Shown in pieces: positions 27,168-36,889 of a DNA stretch of 64,000 bases. The notes beneath the pieces were generated by a model. The model did not search any database. It was not told where the DNA came from and saw nothing but the letters and a program-made list of their open reading frames with translations. The DNA is from Clostridiaceae bacterium OM02-2AC (lineage in GTDB: Bacteria; Bacillota_I; Bacilli_A; Erysipelotrichales; Erysipelotrichaceae). The stretch is from the NCBI GenBank assembly GCA_003481775.1, contig QULU01000008.1:1-64000 (forward strand), given 5' to 3'. Positions within the stretch are counted from its first letter, which is position 1. Every line of letters begins with the position of its first letter. The position numbers and the translations under genes were made by a program.

Positions 27168-27998
27168 TTATGCACCTAATATTCCAAAATAAGCACAACC
27201 TAATGAAACAACAAACATAAGTAGCATCAAAACAACATTATTTACTTTCTTTTTAAATATAAGCCACCAGCATAGCCATAATAGTCCTAAATTTAAAATA
27301 TTGGGTGCTACAGAATCAAGAATTGATTGCAGTGTCTGTTCAGCTTCTCCTACTCCAAAAGATAATGTAACGTTCAAATATACCCATTCACAGGTCATAC
27401 TTCCAAACACCATCATTGCAATGATACTTGTAGCATATCTGAACTTCTCCATTAATCCGGATTCAAGCGCTGAATCTATAAATTTTGCGCCCAAATTATA
27501 TCCAAGGAAGGCTCCCTTGTATTTGCAATAAAAATTCGGAATATTAAATATTAATAGAAATACGAGAATACCTAATGGATTCCCCTGTAATGCAAAGCCA
27601 GTTCCAACAGCTGTGCCGATAATCCGTATCGTATTTAAGAAAATAGCATCAAAAATCCCAGCAGCAGGTCCTATTAAAGCAGTTTTAATGCCTGTGATCA
27701 TAGACACATCATAGTCAGCAGACTTTGCATTCTCCTCTTCCATAGAAAGTATCATTCCCTGTATAAACGGGATTGGCTGCATTGCCGTATTGAAAAATTC
27801 ATTTGTATGACGAAATAAAGCATCCTTATATTTTTCAGGCTCATTAGCATAAATTTTCTTCAGTGCAGGAATCAAAGCGATTGCAAATCCTAGATTATTT
27901 CCACGTGCATGATCCCATGCACCTTCATTACTAAAATTTAAGAGGAACACTTTTTTCAAATCCTTATTATTTAATTCTTTATTAGAATTCTGTGTCAT
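27168..27998 (-). CDS. PTS mannose-family EIID component
   Basis: 276 residues, start ATG at 27998 with AAAGGAGGAG upstream, overlapping EIIC by 17 nt. Family motifs include FLLNFSNEGAWDHARGNNLGFA, FNTAMQPIPFIQGM and GPAAGIFDAIFLNTIR. The C-terminal half has several membrane helices. With EIIC it forms the sugar channel. Confidence 0.92.
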   Translation of the reverse strand: MTQNSNKELNNKDLKKVFLLNFSNEGAWDHARGNNLGFAIALIPALKKIYANEPEKYKDALFRHTNEFFNTAMQPIPFIQGMILSMEEENAKSADYDVSMITGIKTALIGPAAGIFDAIFLNTIRIIGTAVGTGFALQGNPLGILVFLLIFNIPNFYCKYKGAFLGYNLGAKFIDSALESGLMEKFRYATSIIAMMVFGSMTCEWVYLNVTLSFGVGEAEQTLQSILDSVAPNILNLGLLWLCWWLIFKKKVNNVVLMLLMFVVSLGCAYFGILGA

Positions 27999-28743
27999 CT
28001 GCCAACTCCTCCTTTCCGCCATTTGTCCAGTCTACAGTCAGCAATACGATGATAACGCTAAGTGCTAACACTCCAAGCATAGACATTCCAAGATAAGATG
28101 TAAGAATGAAGCCTAAGAACAGATATGGTAATGTCTTTTTGTTAAACACCATATTTAACAGCATCGCAAAGCCAACAGCAGGTAAGGCTCCTGATACAAT
28201 ACTAAAACTCGTTGTCACCCATTCTGGTAATTCTGATAAAACGGAAGAAACTGCATCTGCTCCAAAATAAAACATCGCAAATGCTATAAAAAAGCGATAA
28301 ATAAATAGAAGGAAAGCCATTGTAAAGTGACTGATGTAAATACCCTTTTCATTTCCCTTAGCTGCTTCACGAATACCAAAATTCTTGATTACCGGGCTCA
28401 AAGTTACGTATATGATATTTTTAAATCCTGATGATATAACAGCGATCGGCGTAGCTACAACTAAAGCAGCTCCCAAATCCATACCACTATGTATTACAAA
28501 TGCTGTTGCTATTGCAGTTCCTAAGGAAGCATCCGGTGGTACGTAGGACCCCATACTGATAGCACCTATGAAAACAAGTTCAAGACTTGCTCCCGTTATA
28601 GTTCCTGTTGCTACATCCCCTAAAGCCAGACCAATCAGAAACCCTATGCATAATGGTCGATAGGTATAGCTGCTCCATAAAAACGTTTCATCGATTAGCT
28701 GCCATCCGGCTATTATGCCAACTAAGATAGCCTGTATTAACAT
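27982..28743 (-). CDS. PTS mannose-family EIIC component
   Basis: 253 residues, polytopic membrane protein with the sorbose/mannose IIC features RPLCIGFLIGLALGDVATG and GASLELVFIGAISMGSYVPPD. It forms the sugar-translocating unit with EIID. AGAGGAGAATT precedes the ATG. A 180-nt gap containing a hairpin separates it from EIIB. Confidence 0.92.
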   Translation of the reverse strand: MLIQAILVGIIAGWQLIDETFLWSSYTYRPLCIGFLIGLALGDVATGTITGASLELVFIGAISMGSYVPPDASLGTAIATAFVIHSGMDLGAALVVATPIAVISSGFKNIIYVTLSPVIKNFGIREAAKGNEKGIYISHFTMAFLLFIYRFFIAFAMFYFGADAVSSVLSELPEWVTTSFSIVSGALPAVGFAMLLNMVFNKKTLPYLFLGFILTSYLGMSMLGVLALSVIIVLLTVDWTNGGKEELADDTEF

Positions 28744-28766
28744 TTTAATTCTCCTCTCTTTCTCTC

Positions 28767-28801
28767 GTAATACGAAATAAATTATTGAAATATCGTATTA
28801 C
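28767..28801. repeat. Inverted repeat in the EIIB-EIIC gap
   Basis: GTAATACGA and TCGTATTAC, perfect 9-bp arms with a 17-nt spacer, just upstream of the EIIC ribosome site. It may set the expression ratio of EIIB to the membrane components. Confidence 0.5.
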
Positions 28802-28923
28802 AGTATTCATAGCTTTCTTTCATATATCGCGATACTTGTGTTTCCCCAAAACCCCCTCCTTACTTTGTAATTTACACGATAATGTAATTCGTTAAATTGT
28901 CTTTCTAACCTTTATTATAGATT

Positions 28924-29394
28924 TTACAGCTTATCCTTAACATTCACTTTTGAGGTAGTAGGCAATTTTTGCAGATATAAATTATACCCTTCATCAACCA
29001 TTTTCCGAATGCTGTCTATTTCTGCATCTGAGGCAGCAAATGCTTCATTCAACAAATGCGTGCGTTCCTTTGTAGGCATCATACTGCCAAGATTGCATTC
29101 CTTGATCCCACAGCCTCGCATTAAAGCAAATGCATATTCATTATCTTCTGTAAGAATAAACAATTTGTATTTATCAGTAATGCCTGAATTGATAGCTTTA
29201 ATGCAATCCTCAACATTCTTTATAACTAACTTTACTCCTGTAGGCTTGCTCAATTTAACAGCCGATAAACGAATCGGATCCTTTAATAATTTGTCGGAAC
29301 AGATCAGAATGCAGTCAGCATGTAAATGTGCAGTCCAAAATACCCCTGTTTGACCATGAATCAGTCTATGGTCGATTCTAAGTAATTCAATCAT
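28924..29394 (-). CDS. PTS mannose-family EIIB component
   Basis: 156 residues from the ATG at 29394 with AAAGGAGGGAC upstream. The motif LLRIDHRLIHGQT contains the phosphorylated His typical of the mannose/sorbose EIIB family. First gene of the PTS operon, divergent from the isomerase/hydrolase pair. EIIB passes phosphate from EIIA to the incoming sugar. Confidence 0.92.
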   Translation of the reverse strand: MIELLRIDHRLIHGQTGVFWTAHLHADCILICSDKLLKDPIRLSAVKLSKPTGVKLVIKNVEDCIKAINSGITDKYKLFILTEDNEYAFALMRGCGIKECNLGSMMPTKERTHLLNEAFAASDAEIDSIRKMVDEGYNLYLQKLPTTSKVNVKDKL

Positions 29395-29741
29395 ACTGTC
29401 CCTCCTTTCTGACTTCATTGTAAGCTACTTTATTTTACATATGGAAAACTCAGCCGTTTCTAAACACCAAGTGGCTGTTTTAAACACTATTCTCTAACTT
29501 CTGTTGTAAATCCTTTTAATAACGAAATAAAAACGGAAAAAGAATCAGTGTATGAACACTGTAAAATTTTATGAAAATGAAACTGTTAAATTCCAACAAT
29601 CAGTTGCACTTTAGCAGTTTAACAGTGACCTCTAGTTACTTTTAGTGTGAAAAAAAGAATAAAGTGTTTAGATCACTCACATATTCGCATGTATCCTTCT
29701 AATTATGCTACAGTAAGAACATAAAGAAAGAAGGGATGCAT
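29395..29741. other. Divergent control region of PTS operon and isomerase gene
   Basis: 347 bp that must contain promoters for both directions. Three copies of an ACTGTtAAA-like motif lie at 29558-29626. No -24/-12 (GG-N10-GC) sigma-54 promoter was found on either strand by eye, and no sigma-A promoter was strong enough to call. Confidence 0.5.
29558..29626. promoter_or_regulatory. Operator-like motif cluster
   Basis: ACTGTAAAA (29558-29566) and ACTGTTAAA (29582-29590) in direct orientation, and TTTAACAGT (29618-29626) inverted. The last two form a perfect 9-bp inverted repeat. Likely binding sites for the PTS-linked regulator (inference). Confidence 0.45.
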
Positions 29742-30575
29742 ATGAAATTAGGTATATTTTCAAAGACGTATAGTGGAGATTTAGAAGTAGTTTTCAAAAA
29801 GATGGCAGATGATAGAATAGAATATACACAATTCAATTTATCCTCTGCTGGATTAGAAACCATGCCGCTTTCCTATGAAACAAAACAATTGGATTATATA
29901 AAAAGTCTGGCAGCTAAGTATCATATCGTACTGCAAGCCATATCCGGAACTTTCAATATGATTGATCCTAATATTACACAAAGAAAGGATGGTATTCGAC
30001 GATTTGTTGTATTATGTGAAATTGCAGACTATATGAATATTCCCATCATATCTCTTTGTACCGGTTCCAAAAACAGAGAAAACAAATGGAAATGGCATAA
30101 TGATAATACCAGCTTAGAAGCTTGGCAGGATTTAATTGAAACAACAAATCAGATTCTTCCTACAGCTGAAAAATATCACATCACATTGGGAATAGAAACA
30201 GAAGCAAGTAACATTATCCATTCACCTGCTTTAGCAAGAACATATCTTGACACCTTTAAAAGTGATCATTTAAAAATCATTATGGATGGTGCTAATTTAT
30301 TTCATACTGATCAGATCGATAATATGCAAGCTATTTTGACAGACGCATTTCATCTATTAGGCAAAGATATCTGTCTTGCTCATGCGAAGGATTTGGCAGG
30401 ATCTTCAGTCATAGACTTTGTTGCGGCTGGAAATGGTGTTCTTGATTACGATACATATATTCATCTGTTGAGAAAATATAACTATAACGGACCACTTATC
30501 ATGCATGGGCTTTTAGAACAGCAGGTCTCGCAAAGCAAACAGTTCTTGGAAAGGAAGCTAATCAATGCCATTTAA
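29742..30575 (+). CDS. Sugar-phosphate isomerase/epimerase (TIM barrel)
   Basis: 277 residues. The second ATG (29742) fits the ribosome site AGAAGGGA better than the first (29736). The AP-endonuclease-2-type TIM barrel shows conserved features: IISLCTGSKN, the metal ligand Glu in TLGIETEASN, MDGANLFH, CLAHAKDL and a late HGLLE. Members isomerise or epimerise sugars such as ketohexoses, xylose or inositol derivatives. Its position divergent from a PTS operon suggests it acts on the same carbon source. Confidence 0.85.
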   Translation: MKLGIFSKTYSGDLEVVFKKMADDRIEYTQFNLSSAGLETMPLSYETKQLDYIKSLAAKYHIVLQAISGTFNMIDPNITQRKDGIRRFVVLCEIADYMNIPIISLCTGSKNRENKWKWHNDNTSLEAWQDLIETTNQILPTAEKYHITLGIETEASNIIHSPALARTYLDTFKSDHLKIIMDGANLFHTDQIDNMQAILTDAFHLLGKDICLAHAKDLAGSSVIDFVAAGNGVLDYDTYIHLLRKYNYNGPLIMHGLLEQQVSQSKQFLERKLINAI

Positions 30576-31344
30576 ACATTTTTCGGATTATGATATCTAT
30601 TATGAAGTCCATAGCACCGGTACTCCATTGATATTTTTACATGGATTGGGTGGAAGCATGGGGCAGATTAAAGCCATATATGAGAAAATTAGGGGTATTC
30701 AACTTATTCTTATCGATATGAAAACACATGGTAACAGTACCGGATGCTCCTCATGCATAACATTTGATAATATGGCTGCAGATGTAATTGCCATTGCAGA
30801 TGAATTACGATTACCTGATTTTTTCATTGCAGGTATTTCCATGGGAGCTGCTATAAGCTTAAATATTCTTTTAAATTATCCTGAAAGAGTAAATAAAGTC
30901 CTTTTGATTAGAAATGCTTGGATCAATAAACCAATGGATGATTTCTTTATAAAGCTTTATAAAATCACTGCCGATTGTCTTACGGCAAGAAACTTGACCG
31001 CCTTGCTAAATACATGGGAATATAAAAAATTTGCGGTCTTATCTCGGGTATCAGCTAATTCATTCATTCAATTCTTTTCAGATCCAGCAGCATTAACATA
31101 TCCTGACAAATTTAGAATAATACCAACACTTGCACCATATGTCGATAATGAAAAATTATGCAGCGTAAAAAAAGAGGTTATGATATTAGCAAACCATCAC
31201 GACCCCATCCATCCTTTTTCATATGGTCAGTTCCTTTATGACACTATTCCAAATTCAAAATTCTATGAAATCACAAGTAAAAGTATTGACACAGATATGC
31301 ATAAGGAACAGCTTAATTATTTCTTACACAAATTCTTATTGTAA
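30565..31344 (+). CDS. Alpha/beta hydrolase
   Basis: 259 residues, overlapping the isomerase by 11 nt. The oxyanion region FLHGLGGS and nucleophile elbow GISMGAA (catalytic Ser) are clear, with a plausible acid in NHHDPIHP and a His near the C-terminus (DMHKEQ). Soluble; substrate unknown. Possibly an esterase removing a group from the imported sugar derivative. Confidence 0.82.
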   Translation: MPFKHFSDYDIYYEVHSTGTPLIFLHGLGGSMGQIKAIYEKIRGIQLILIDMKTHGNSTGCSSCITFDNMAADVIAIADELRLPDFFIAGISMGAAISLNILLNYPERVNKVLLIRNAWINKPMDDFFIKLYKITADCLTARNLTALLNTWEYKKFAVLSRVSANSFIQFFSDPAALTYPDKFRIIPTLAPYVDNEKLCSVKKEVMILANHHDPIHPFSYGQFLYDTIPNSKFYEITSKSIDTDMHKEQLNYFLHKFLL

Positions 31345-32303
31345 AGCTGAAGAAATTTATCAAAATTTTGTATACTGTCCAAATAGTTTGTATCTTGCTT
31401 CATCGTTACATATACGCTAAACAATCATATGTCGCACTATACGAAAACACAAAGCCATAGATTAAATGTAAATCGCTTTTATTACAATGATCTATGGCTT
31501 TTTTTCTGTATGACAGCTCAATCTGAAACTGTTTTTTTATATAGCAATTTCTTAACGCTGCATCATATAAATTTGCCAATGCAATACAGTGCGATATTAG
31601 ATATTCTATCCCTGTTTCTTAATTTTGCTCACCTTTCGCAGAAACACAAGATTCGTGTTTCCTACATTCATATATTTCAGACCTCCTATGCCCTATCATC
31701 CAAGCATACTCTTTGCATACAATCAACCGCATACTCCAATAGTAAGCTATTGCATGGCGCATACGGATAGCAAGCTGGACAGCTGCGATATGTGATAGAG
31801 GATATCTTTTCCATCTGTATTGAAAGTCCAAGTGCAGCCTGTACCAGCACAATCCTGCAGCAATTACGATGCAAGCGTTCCATCATCCCTTGACTAAATA
31901 CAGATACTTTCATATCAGCTCATACAACTACTTTTCTGAAGCCTGTGATTATATTTTCTATAAATGTACAATTAGAAAAATTTTGTATAAATACTATTAT
32001 AAATATTCAATCGCTTTATACTCATCTTCTCTGCATTCTGCAAGTTAAAGCAATTTTCATTTGATATACCGGTGGAAAATGATATATACTAAAGGTAATA
32101 ATAAAAGCATCAATATGAAAGAAAAAGTAAAATATCGAAAGCAAGTGACATTGCTGAAAACGGTATGCAGACAGGGCTGTACACTGCGCAAATGATACTT
32201 TATGACAAAACAGCACCCTTGCTGTCTATACAAAAATGAGCAGAAAGCAAGTTTGAGAAAATTGCTTCCTGAAATAGCTACAACCTCTAAGGAAGGCGAT
32301 ATC
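31345..32303. other. Long non-coding stretch before the GGDEF-EAL cluster
   Basis: Starts with the terminator at 31451-31507. A minus-strand frame at 31686-31913 (75 codons, cysteine-rich) has no ribosome site, and a 21-codon frame after AGGAGGT near 31690 is too short to judge. Both could be decay products. No family was recognised. Confidence 0.4.
31451..31507 (+). terminator. Terminator of isomerase-hydrolase operon
   Basis: AAAGCCATAGAT pairs perfectly with ATCTATGGCTTT and is followed by a T-run. Confidence 0.8.
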
Positions 32304-35036
32304 ATGATGAAAAAAACAATACTGAAGCTGCGCGGCTCGTTCGTATCTCTTATGTTATGCAGCGCATTGATTTTCACTGCATTCACAACCCTGAATCTGA
32401 TCGAAGATTTGCAAGGAAATGCCCGAGTCATCAATTACATCGGAATTGTGCGCGGCGCTACACAGCGTCTCATAAAAAAAGAGCTGCAGCATGACCCGGA
32501 TGATCAGCTGATTAAGCAGCTGGACGATATCCTGCAGGGACTTTCAAACGGCAGCAGGGAGTTGGATCTGATCAAGCTTGATAATGCGGATTTCCAATCC
32601 CAGCTGAAGCAGATGCAAAATGACTGGACAAAGATTAAAACACAGATTTACCAATACCGAAAAGGTGCAAGCGCCAAAGCGTTGTACAGCCTGAGTGAAA
32701 ATTATTTTGAATTGGCAAACGATACCGTCTTCAAGGCTGAAAAATACAGCGAGCATATCGTTCAGGAGGCACGTTCCTCCCTGCTGATTTTAAATATCAT
32801 TTTCATTATCCTAGCGCTTGGCTGTTCCCTTTTCATCCTCATTCAGGAGCAGCGCCAAAAACGACTTAACGAAGCAGAAAATAAAAACAGAAGAAAAAGT
32901 GAGCAACTGGCAAAACGGGCGCAGGAGTTGATAGCCCCAATGAATGAAATATCCGAATTGATGTATGTGTCCGATCCAAATACCTATGACCTGCTGTTTG
33001 TAAATGAAGCTGGGAAGAAAATGTTCCAGATCGATGACAGCCAACAGAATATAAAATGCTATAAGGCATTGCAGGGCTTCGACAAGCCGTGCTCCTTTTG
33101 TACAAACAAGCTTTTAAAAACAGATGAGACATATTCCTGGGAATATACGAATCCGATCATTAAGAAGCATTACCTGTTAAAGGATCGCTTGATTGAATGG
33201 GATGGACGTATCGCCAGAATGGAGATTGCTTTCGATATCACAGAAGCAAATGACGAAAAAAATGAGCTGAAAAGAAGGTTGGAGCGTGACGATGTCCGCC
33301 TTGCCTGCGTAAGGGAGCTGTATAATAATCGTGACATAAAATTAGCAATTACCAATGTGCTCGCATATATCGGAAAACTATTTTCTGCTGAGCGTGCCTA
33401 TGTCTTTTTGACCCACGATCAATATTATTCTAATATCGCAGAATGGTGTAAGGAAGGCATCCCTGCGGAAATTGATAATCTGCAAAATATTCCCCTGGAT
33501 GATTACCAGATTTGGCTTGATCTGCTCGAAAAGCAGAAAAGCATCATCATCAATGACGTAGATACATTGAAGGACACCTTTCCTGCCGGCTACGAATTGC
33601 TTTCTTCTCAGGGGATACGCAATATCATATGGGTACCCTTGATGATGGATGGTAAGGTAAGCGGATCCATCGGCATGGATAATCAGGATTTGGATATGGC
33701 AGAAACCGCAGTTCCGTTTCTGCAGACAATCCAGTATTTTCTATCGCTTGCCATGGAACGAAACGAAAATGAGAAAACCTTATTTGAGCTGAGCCAGATC
33801 GATAAGCTGACCTCCTTTTATAACAGAAACCGATTCATGCAGGATGTAGTGGAATTTGAAGGTCTGCAGCAATCTGCGGGTGTCATATATTTGGATATAA
33901 ACGGTCTTAAGGAAATCAATGATTCCTTTGGGCATGCTTCCGGAGACAAGCTCATTAAGGAATGTGCGGATATCATAAGGTCAACCTGTACATCCCCATA
34001 CCTGTATCGAATCGGCGGAGATGAATTTGTTGTCATTTATCTGTGCATTGAGGAAGAGCATTTTTATGATAGTGTACAAGTATTAAAAAATGCATTTCAG
34101 AAAAACGATCGACAGGTTGCCATCGGCTGTACATGGAGCAAGGAAAGCACTGAGCTACAGGCGGTCATAAAAAAAGCGGATGAGCGGATGTACAATGATA
34201 AAAAGCGCTTCTATCAGGGCCATCATGCAACCAGCCGCTACAGACACAGCAATGATATGCTGAGCTTTTTGACAGACCCTGACATTTTAAAGGAAAGCAT
34301 TCGCAATCATCAGTTCAAGGTATATCTGCAGCCGAAAATAAATGTGAGTCAGGAAACACTGTGTGGTGCAGAAGCTCTGGTTCGTTATCAGGACAAGGAT
34401 GGAATCATCGTATCTCCGGATAAATTCATACCGATTCTGGAGAATACTTATTTAATTAGTAAAATTGATTTTTATGTATTTGAACAGGTTTGTAAAACAT
34501 TGCATAACTGGCACCAGCAAAAGCAACCGCTTTTTACGATTTCCACAAATTTTTCTAAAAGCTCCTTTATGGATGGGAATTTCGTGAAGCGAATCGAAGT
34601 TATCAGTGATAAATATCAGATCCGAAGAGAATTCCTTGAAATCGAAATCACAGAAAACTCCAGTGATACCGATTTCGATACGCTGGTAAAAAGGATCCAT
34701 CAGATCAGGACTGCAGGCTTCAAGGTGGCCATGGATGATTTCGGTATAGAAAGCTCCAATTTAACCCTTCTATCCTTAACAGAGTTTGATGTTTTAAAAA
34801 TTGATAAAAGCTTCGTAAAGGATATCGTATCAAACAAACGAGCACAGATTATCATCGGTACCATGGCAAAGCTATGTGGCGAAATGAACATACAAATGAT
34901 TGCGGAGGGGATTGAGAATAAGCAGCAGCTGGATATTATGAAGAAATACGGTGTTGACACCATTCAGGGATACTATTTCAGTAAACCGATTTCCATTCCT
35001 GAATTTGAAAAAACGTATCTAAGACAGCCTGTGTAA
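32304..35036 (+). CDS. Membrane PAS-GAF-GGDEF-EAL c-di-GMP enzyme
   Basis: 910 residues from the ATG at 32304 (AAGGAAGG upstream); the frame extends further 5' without a ribosome site. Two membrane helices (about 10-30 and 168-188) bracket an extracytoplasmic helical sensor of about 130 residues. A PAS domain follows with CYKALQGFDKPCSFC, then a GAF domain (about 335-485). The GGDEF domain is intact (RIGGDEF) but lacks an RxxD I-site. The EAL domain has AEALVRYQ, EIEITE, MDDFG, KIDKSF and AEGIE, all needed for activity. It could both make and degrade c-di-GMP, with one activity dominant. It is the only plus-strand c-di-GMP gene of the cluster. Confidence 0.92.
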   Translation: MMKKTILKLRGSFVSLMLCSALIFTAFTTLNLIEDLQGNARVINYIGIVRGATQRLIKKELQHDPDDQLIKQLDDILQGLSNGSRELDLIKLDNADFQSQLKQMQNDWTKIKTQIYQYRKGASAKALYSLSENYFELANDTVFKAEKYSEHIVQEARSSLLILNIIFIILALGCSLFILIQEQRQKRLNEAENKNRRKSEQLAKRAQELIAPMNEISELMYVSDPNTYDLLFVNEAGKKMFQIDDSQQNIKCYKALQGFDKPCSFCTNKLLKTDETYSWEYTNPIIKKHYLLKDRLIEWDGRIARMEIAFDITEANDEKNELKRRLERDDVRLACVRELYNNRDIKLAITNVLAYIGKLFSAERAYVFLTHDQYYSNIAEWCKEGIPAEIDNLQNIPLDDYQIWLDLLEKQKSIIINDVDTLKDTFPAGYELLSSQGIRNIIWVPLMMDGKVSGSIGMDNQDLDMAETAVPFLQTIQYFLSLAMERNENEKTLFELSQIDKLTSFYNRNRFMQDVVEFEGLQQSAGVIYLDINGLKEINDSFGHASGDKLIKECADIIRSTCTSPYLYRIGGDEFVVIYLCIEEEHFYDSVQVLKNAFQKNDRQVAIGCTWSKESTELQAVIKKADERMYNDKKRFYQGHHATSRYRHSNDMLSFLTDPDILKESIRNHQFKVYLQPKINVSQETLCGAEALVRYQDKDGIIVSPDKFIPILENTYLISKIDFYVFEQVCKTLHNWHQQKQPLFTISTNFSKSSFMDGNFVKRIEVISDKYQIRREFLEIEITENSSDTDFDTLVKRIHQIRTAGFKVAMDDFGIESSNLTLLSLTEFDVLKIDKSFVKDIVSNKRAQIIIGTMAKLCGEMNIQMIAEGIENKQQLDIMKKYGVDTIQGYYFSKPISIPEFEKTYLRQPV

Positions 35037-35121
35037 CCGCCGAAAAATCATCCTGCTTCTACCAGAATGGAAAATGTCAATCCCCTGCTGATCAGCGCGA
35101 TTTTTCCAGTTAACAATAAAG

Positions 35122-35175
35122 AAAAGGTTCCAGCCCTGTGTGAAGCATCAATTTCACAACGCTGAAGCCTTTTTT
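35122..35175 (+). terminator. Terminator after GGDEF-EAL gene
   Basis: AAAGGTTCCAGC pairs imperfectly with GCTGAAGCCTTT and is followed by T residues. Confidence 0.6.
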
Positions 35176-35286
35176 AGAATCTGTACACGGAAAGGTAACC
35201 TTGGAAAACAGAATAACAAGCAGGTTTGGCTATGGTCAGGATGCTTGTACCCTCAGGATACTATTCATTTAATATAGGTCACGCCT

Positions 35287-36666
35287 CTAGCTTTCATGCT
35301 CCCTTCCATAACAGATGTTACCCTGTCCTTGTTTCTTTGCCTGATACATTGCCATATCAGCGATATACAGCAGCTCCTTCATCGTATCTGCATCAACGTC
35401 ATAGCACGCAACACCAATGCTCACATCACATTTCACACTGCCCTGCTCCAGCACCCACTGTTTTTCAAAGCGGTGATGGATGAACCTTGAAAGATTGTCG
35501 ATGTTCATCCGAGTCAAACCGCTCCCATGAAGAACTGCCACAAATTCATCACCGCCATAACGATATACACAATCCTTCAGCATAGGTACACGCTTAAAAA
35601 ATTTACTAAGCTCGACGAGAAATGCATCACCGGCATCATGTCCGAAGGTATCATTGATTGCCTTAAAGCCATCGATATCAAAAAACAAAACAAACATCCG
35701 TTCCTGCTCCTTCATGGTATTGATAATTGCATTGCCGTCCCGCAACAGCTTTCTGTGATTTGGCAGTGCTGTTAACTCATCATAATTCGCCATATATTCG
35801 ATAAGCTCTTCCTTTTGCTTATTATCTGTAATATCCGCACTGCTCACAACATGGGCAAGACGCCCGTCTGTCCAATAAAATGCGGAGCTGAACACACGGA
35901 ACCAGGAGCCGTCAAAGGCACGCTGATAGTCCCATGTATAAACAGAGGAGGGTTTTCCATCTTCTTTCAGGATATGCTTCTGTGGACAAAAATCACAGGG
36001 GCCTGTTTGTCCGGGAAAAAGCACCTCCCAGCATTTTCTACCCTCAAATGCCTGCTTTCCTCCATACGGCTTCGCCATTGATTTGTTTACATATAGGATT
36101 TCATGCGTATGGAAATCATTCACATAGATATCGATTCCTGTGCTATCCATAATGCTTTCATAGGTTTTCTTCATGAGTTCAGCCTTATTGTCATCAATTC
36201 TCGCAATGATATAGCGTGAAATCAGACCTGTCATGATAAACAGATCCCGTTGCTCGGACGCACATAGCTCTATAGCCGCCGGATCTTTTGTAAATACCAA
36301 AAATCCCTGTACCTCATTTTGATTCAACGGAACTACAAGCATATACTCTGTATGAAAAAGATTCAGAAGATGCATTTTCAAGGATGAAGAACAGGCTTTT
36401 TTTCTTATAGAATATATAGATGCCTGCGCCTCTTTCTTGCTTTCTGTTATTTTATAGGGAATTTCAGCAGGCAAGCTGTATGCAGCTCCTTCGCAGCATT
36501 CCTTTCGGTAGAAATATTGAATATCATCTGTTTCATACACTGCTCCGCTGGAAAATGAAAAGCTCTCACAGATCAGCGATAACGCGTCCTGTATTACACT
36601 GCTGCTTATCGTCTGATCCATCAGCATAGCTGTGAGTTTATGTATAGCCTCCGTTTTCATACCCAT
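35287..36666 (-). CDS. PAS-GGDEF diguanylate cyclase
   Basis: 459 residues. A GAF-like N-terminal sensor (about 1-160) is followed by a PAS domain (about 170-290) with the cysteine motif CWEVLFPGQTGPCDFC. The GGDEF domain (about 300-455) has an intact YRYGGDEF loop, FDIDGFKAINDTFGHDAGD, and no RxxD I-site. No membrane helix. It is predicted to synthesise c-di-GMP. AAGGAAAGAGG lies upstream; two ATG codons six bases apart (36666 and 36660) are equally possible. Confidence 0.9.
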   Translation of the reverse strand: MGMKTEAIHKLTAMLMDQTISSSVIQDALSLICESFSFSSGAVYETDDIQYFYRKECCEGAAYSLPAEIPYKITESKKEAQASIYSIRKKACSSSLKMHLLNLFHTEYMLVVPLNQNEVQGFLVFTKDPAAIELCASEQRDLFIMTGLISRYIIARIDDNKAELMKKTYESIMDSTGIDIYVNDFHTHEILYVNKSMAKPYGGKQAFEGRKCWEVLFPGQTGPCDFCPQKHILKEDGKPSSVYTWDYQRAFDGSWFRVFSSAFYWTDGRLAHVVSSADITDNKQKEELIEYMANYDELTALPNHRKLLRDGNAIINTMKEQERMFVLFFDIDGFKAINDTFGHDAGDAFLVELSKFFKRVPMLKDCVYRYGGDEFVAVLHGSGLTRMNIDNLSRFIHHRFEKQWVLEQGSVKCDVSIGVACYDVDADTMKELLYIADMAMYQAKKQGQGNICYGREHES

Positions 36667-36889
36667 ACCTCTTTCCTTATCCTATGTTCCTTTTCCTACA
36701 TCCCTTATTTATCCGTTTACCGCATTGACATCCGCCTTGCGCACATCGGTAAGCTCATATAAAGACGCTAGTCCTTTTCTGTTCCTCTCACATATCGATG
36801 ACATGCATGATCGAATGCTAATACATGATATGCCATTTGATTGAAAAATACTTAGCTAGCACTTATTCAGCAGCGAAATCCAGAATGGA

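Noticed and set aside
29395..29741. Sigma-54 promoter for the PTS operon, expected from the LevR-like regulator
   Set aside because: The best candidate on the minus strand (TTGGTG...GGCTG) has 12 rather than 10 bases between GG and GC.
31686..31913. 75-codon cysteine-rich minus-strand frame
   Set aside because: No ribosome site, no family recognised, and it overlaps another frame of similar quality; kept only as a note in the gap description.
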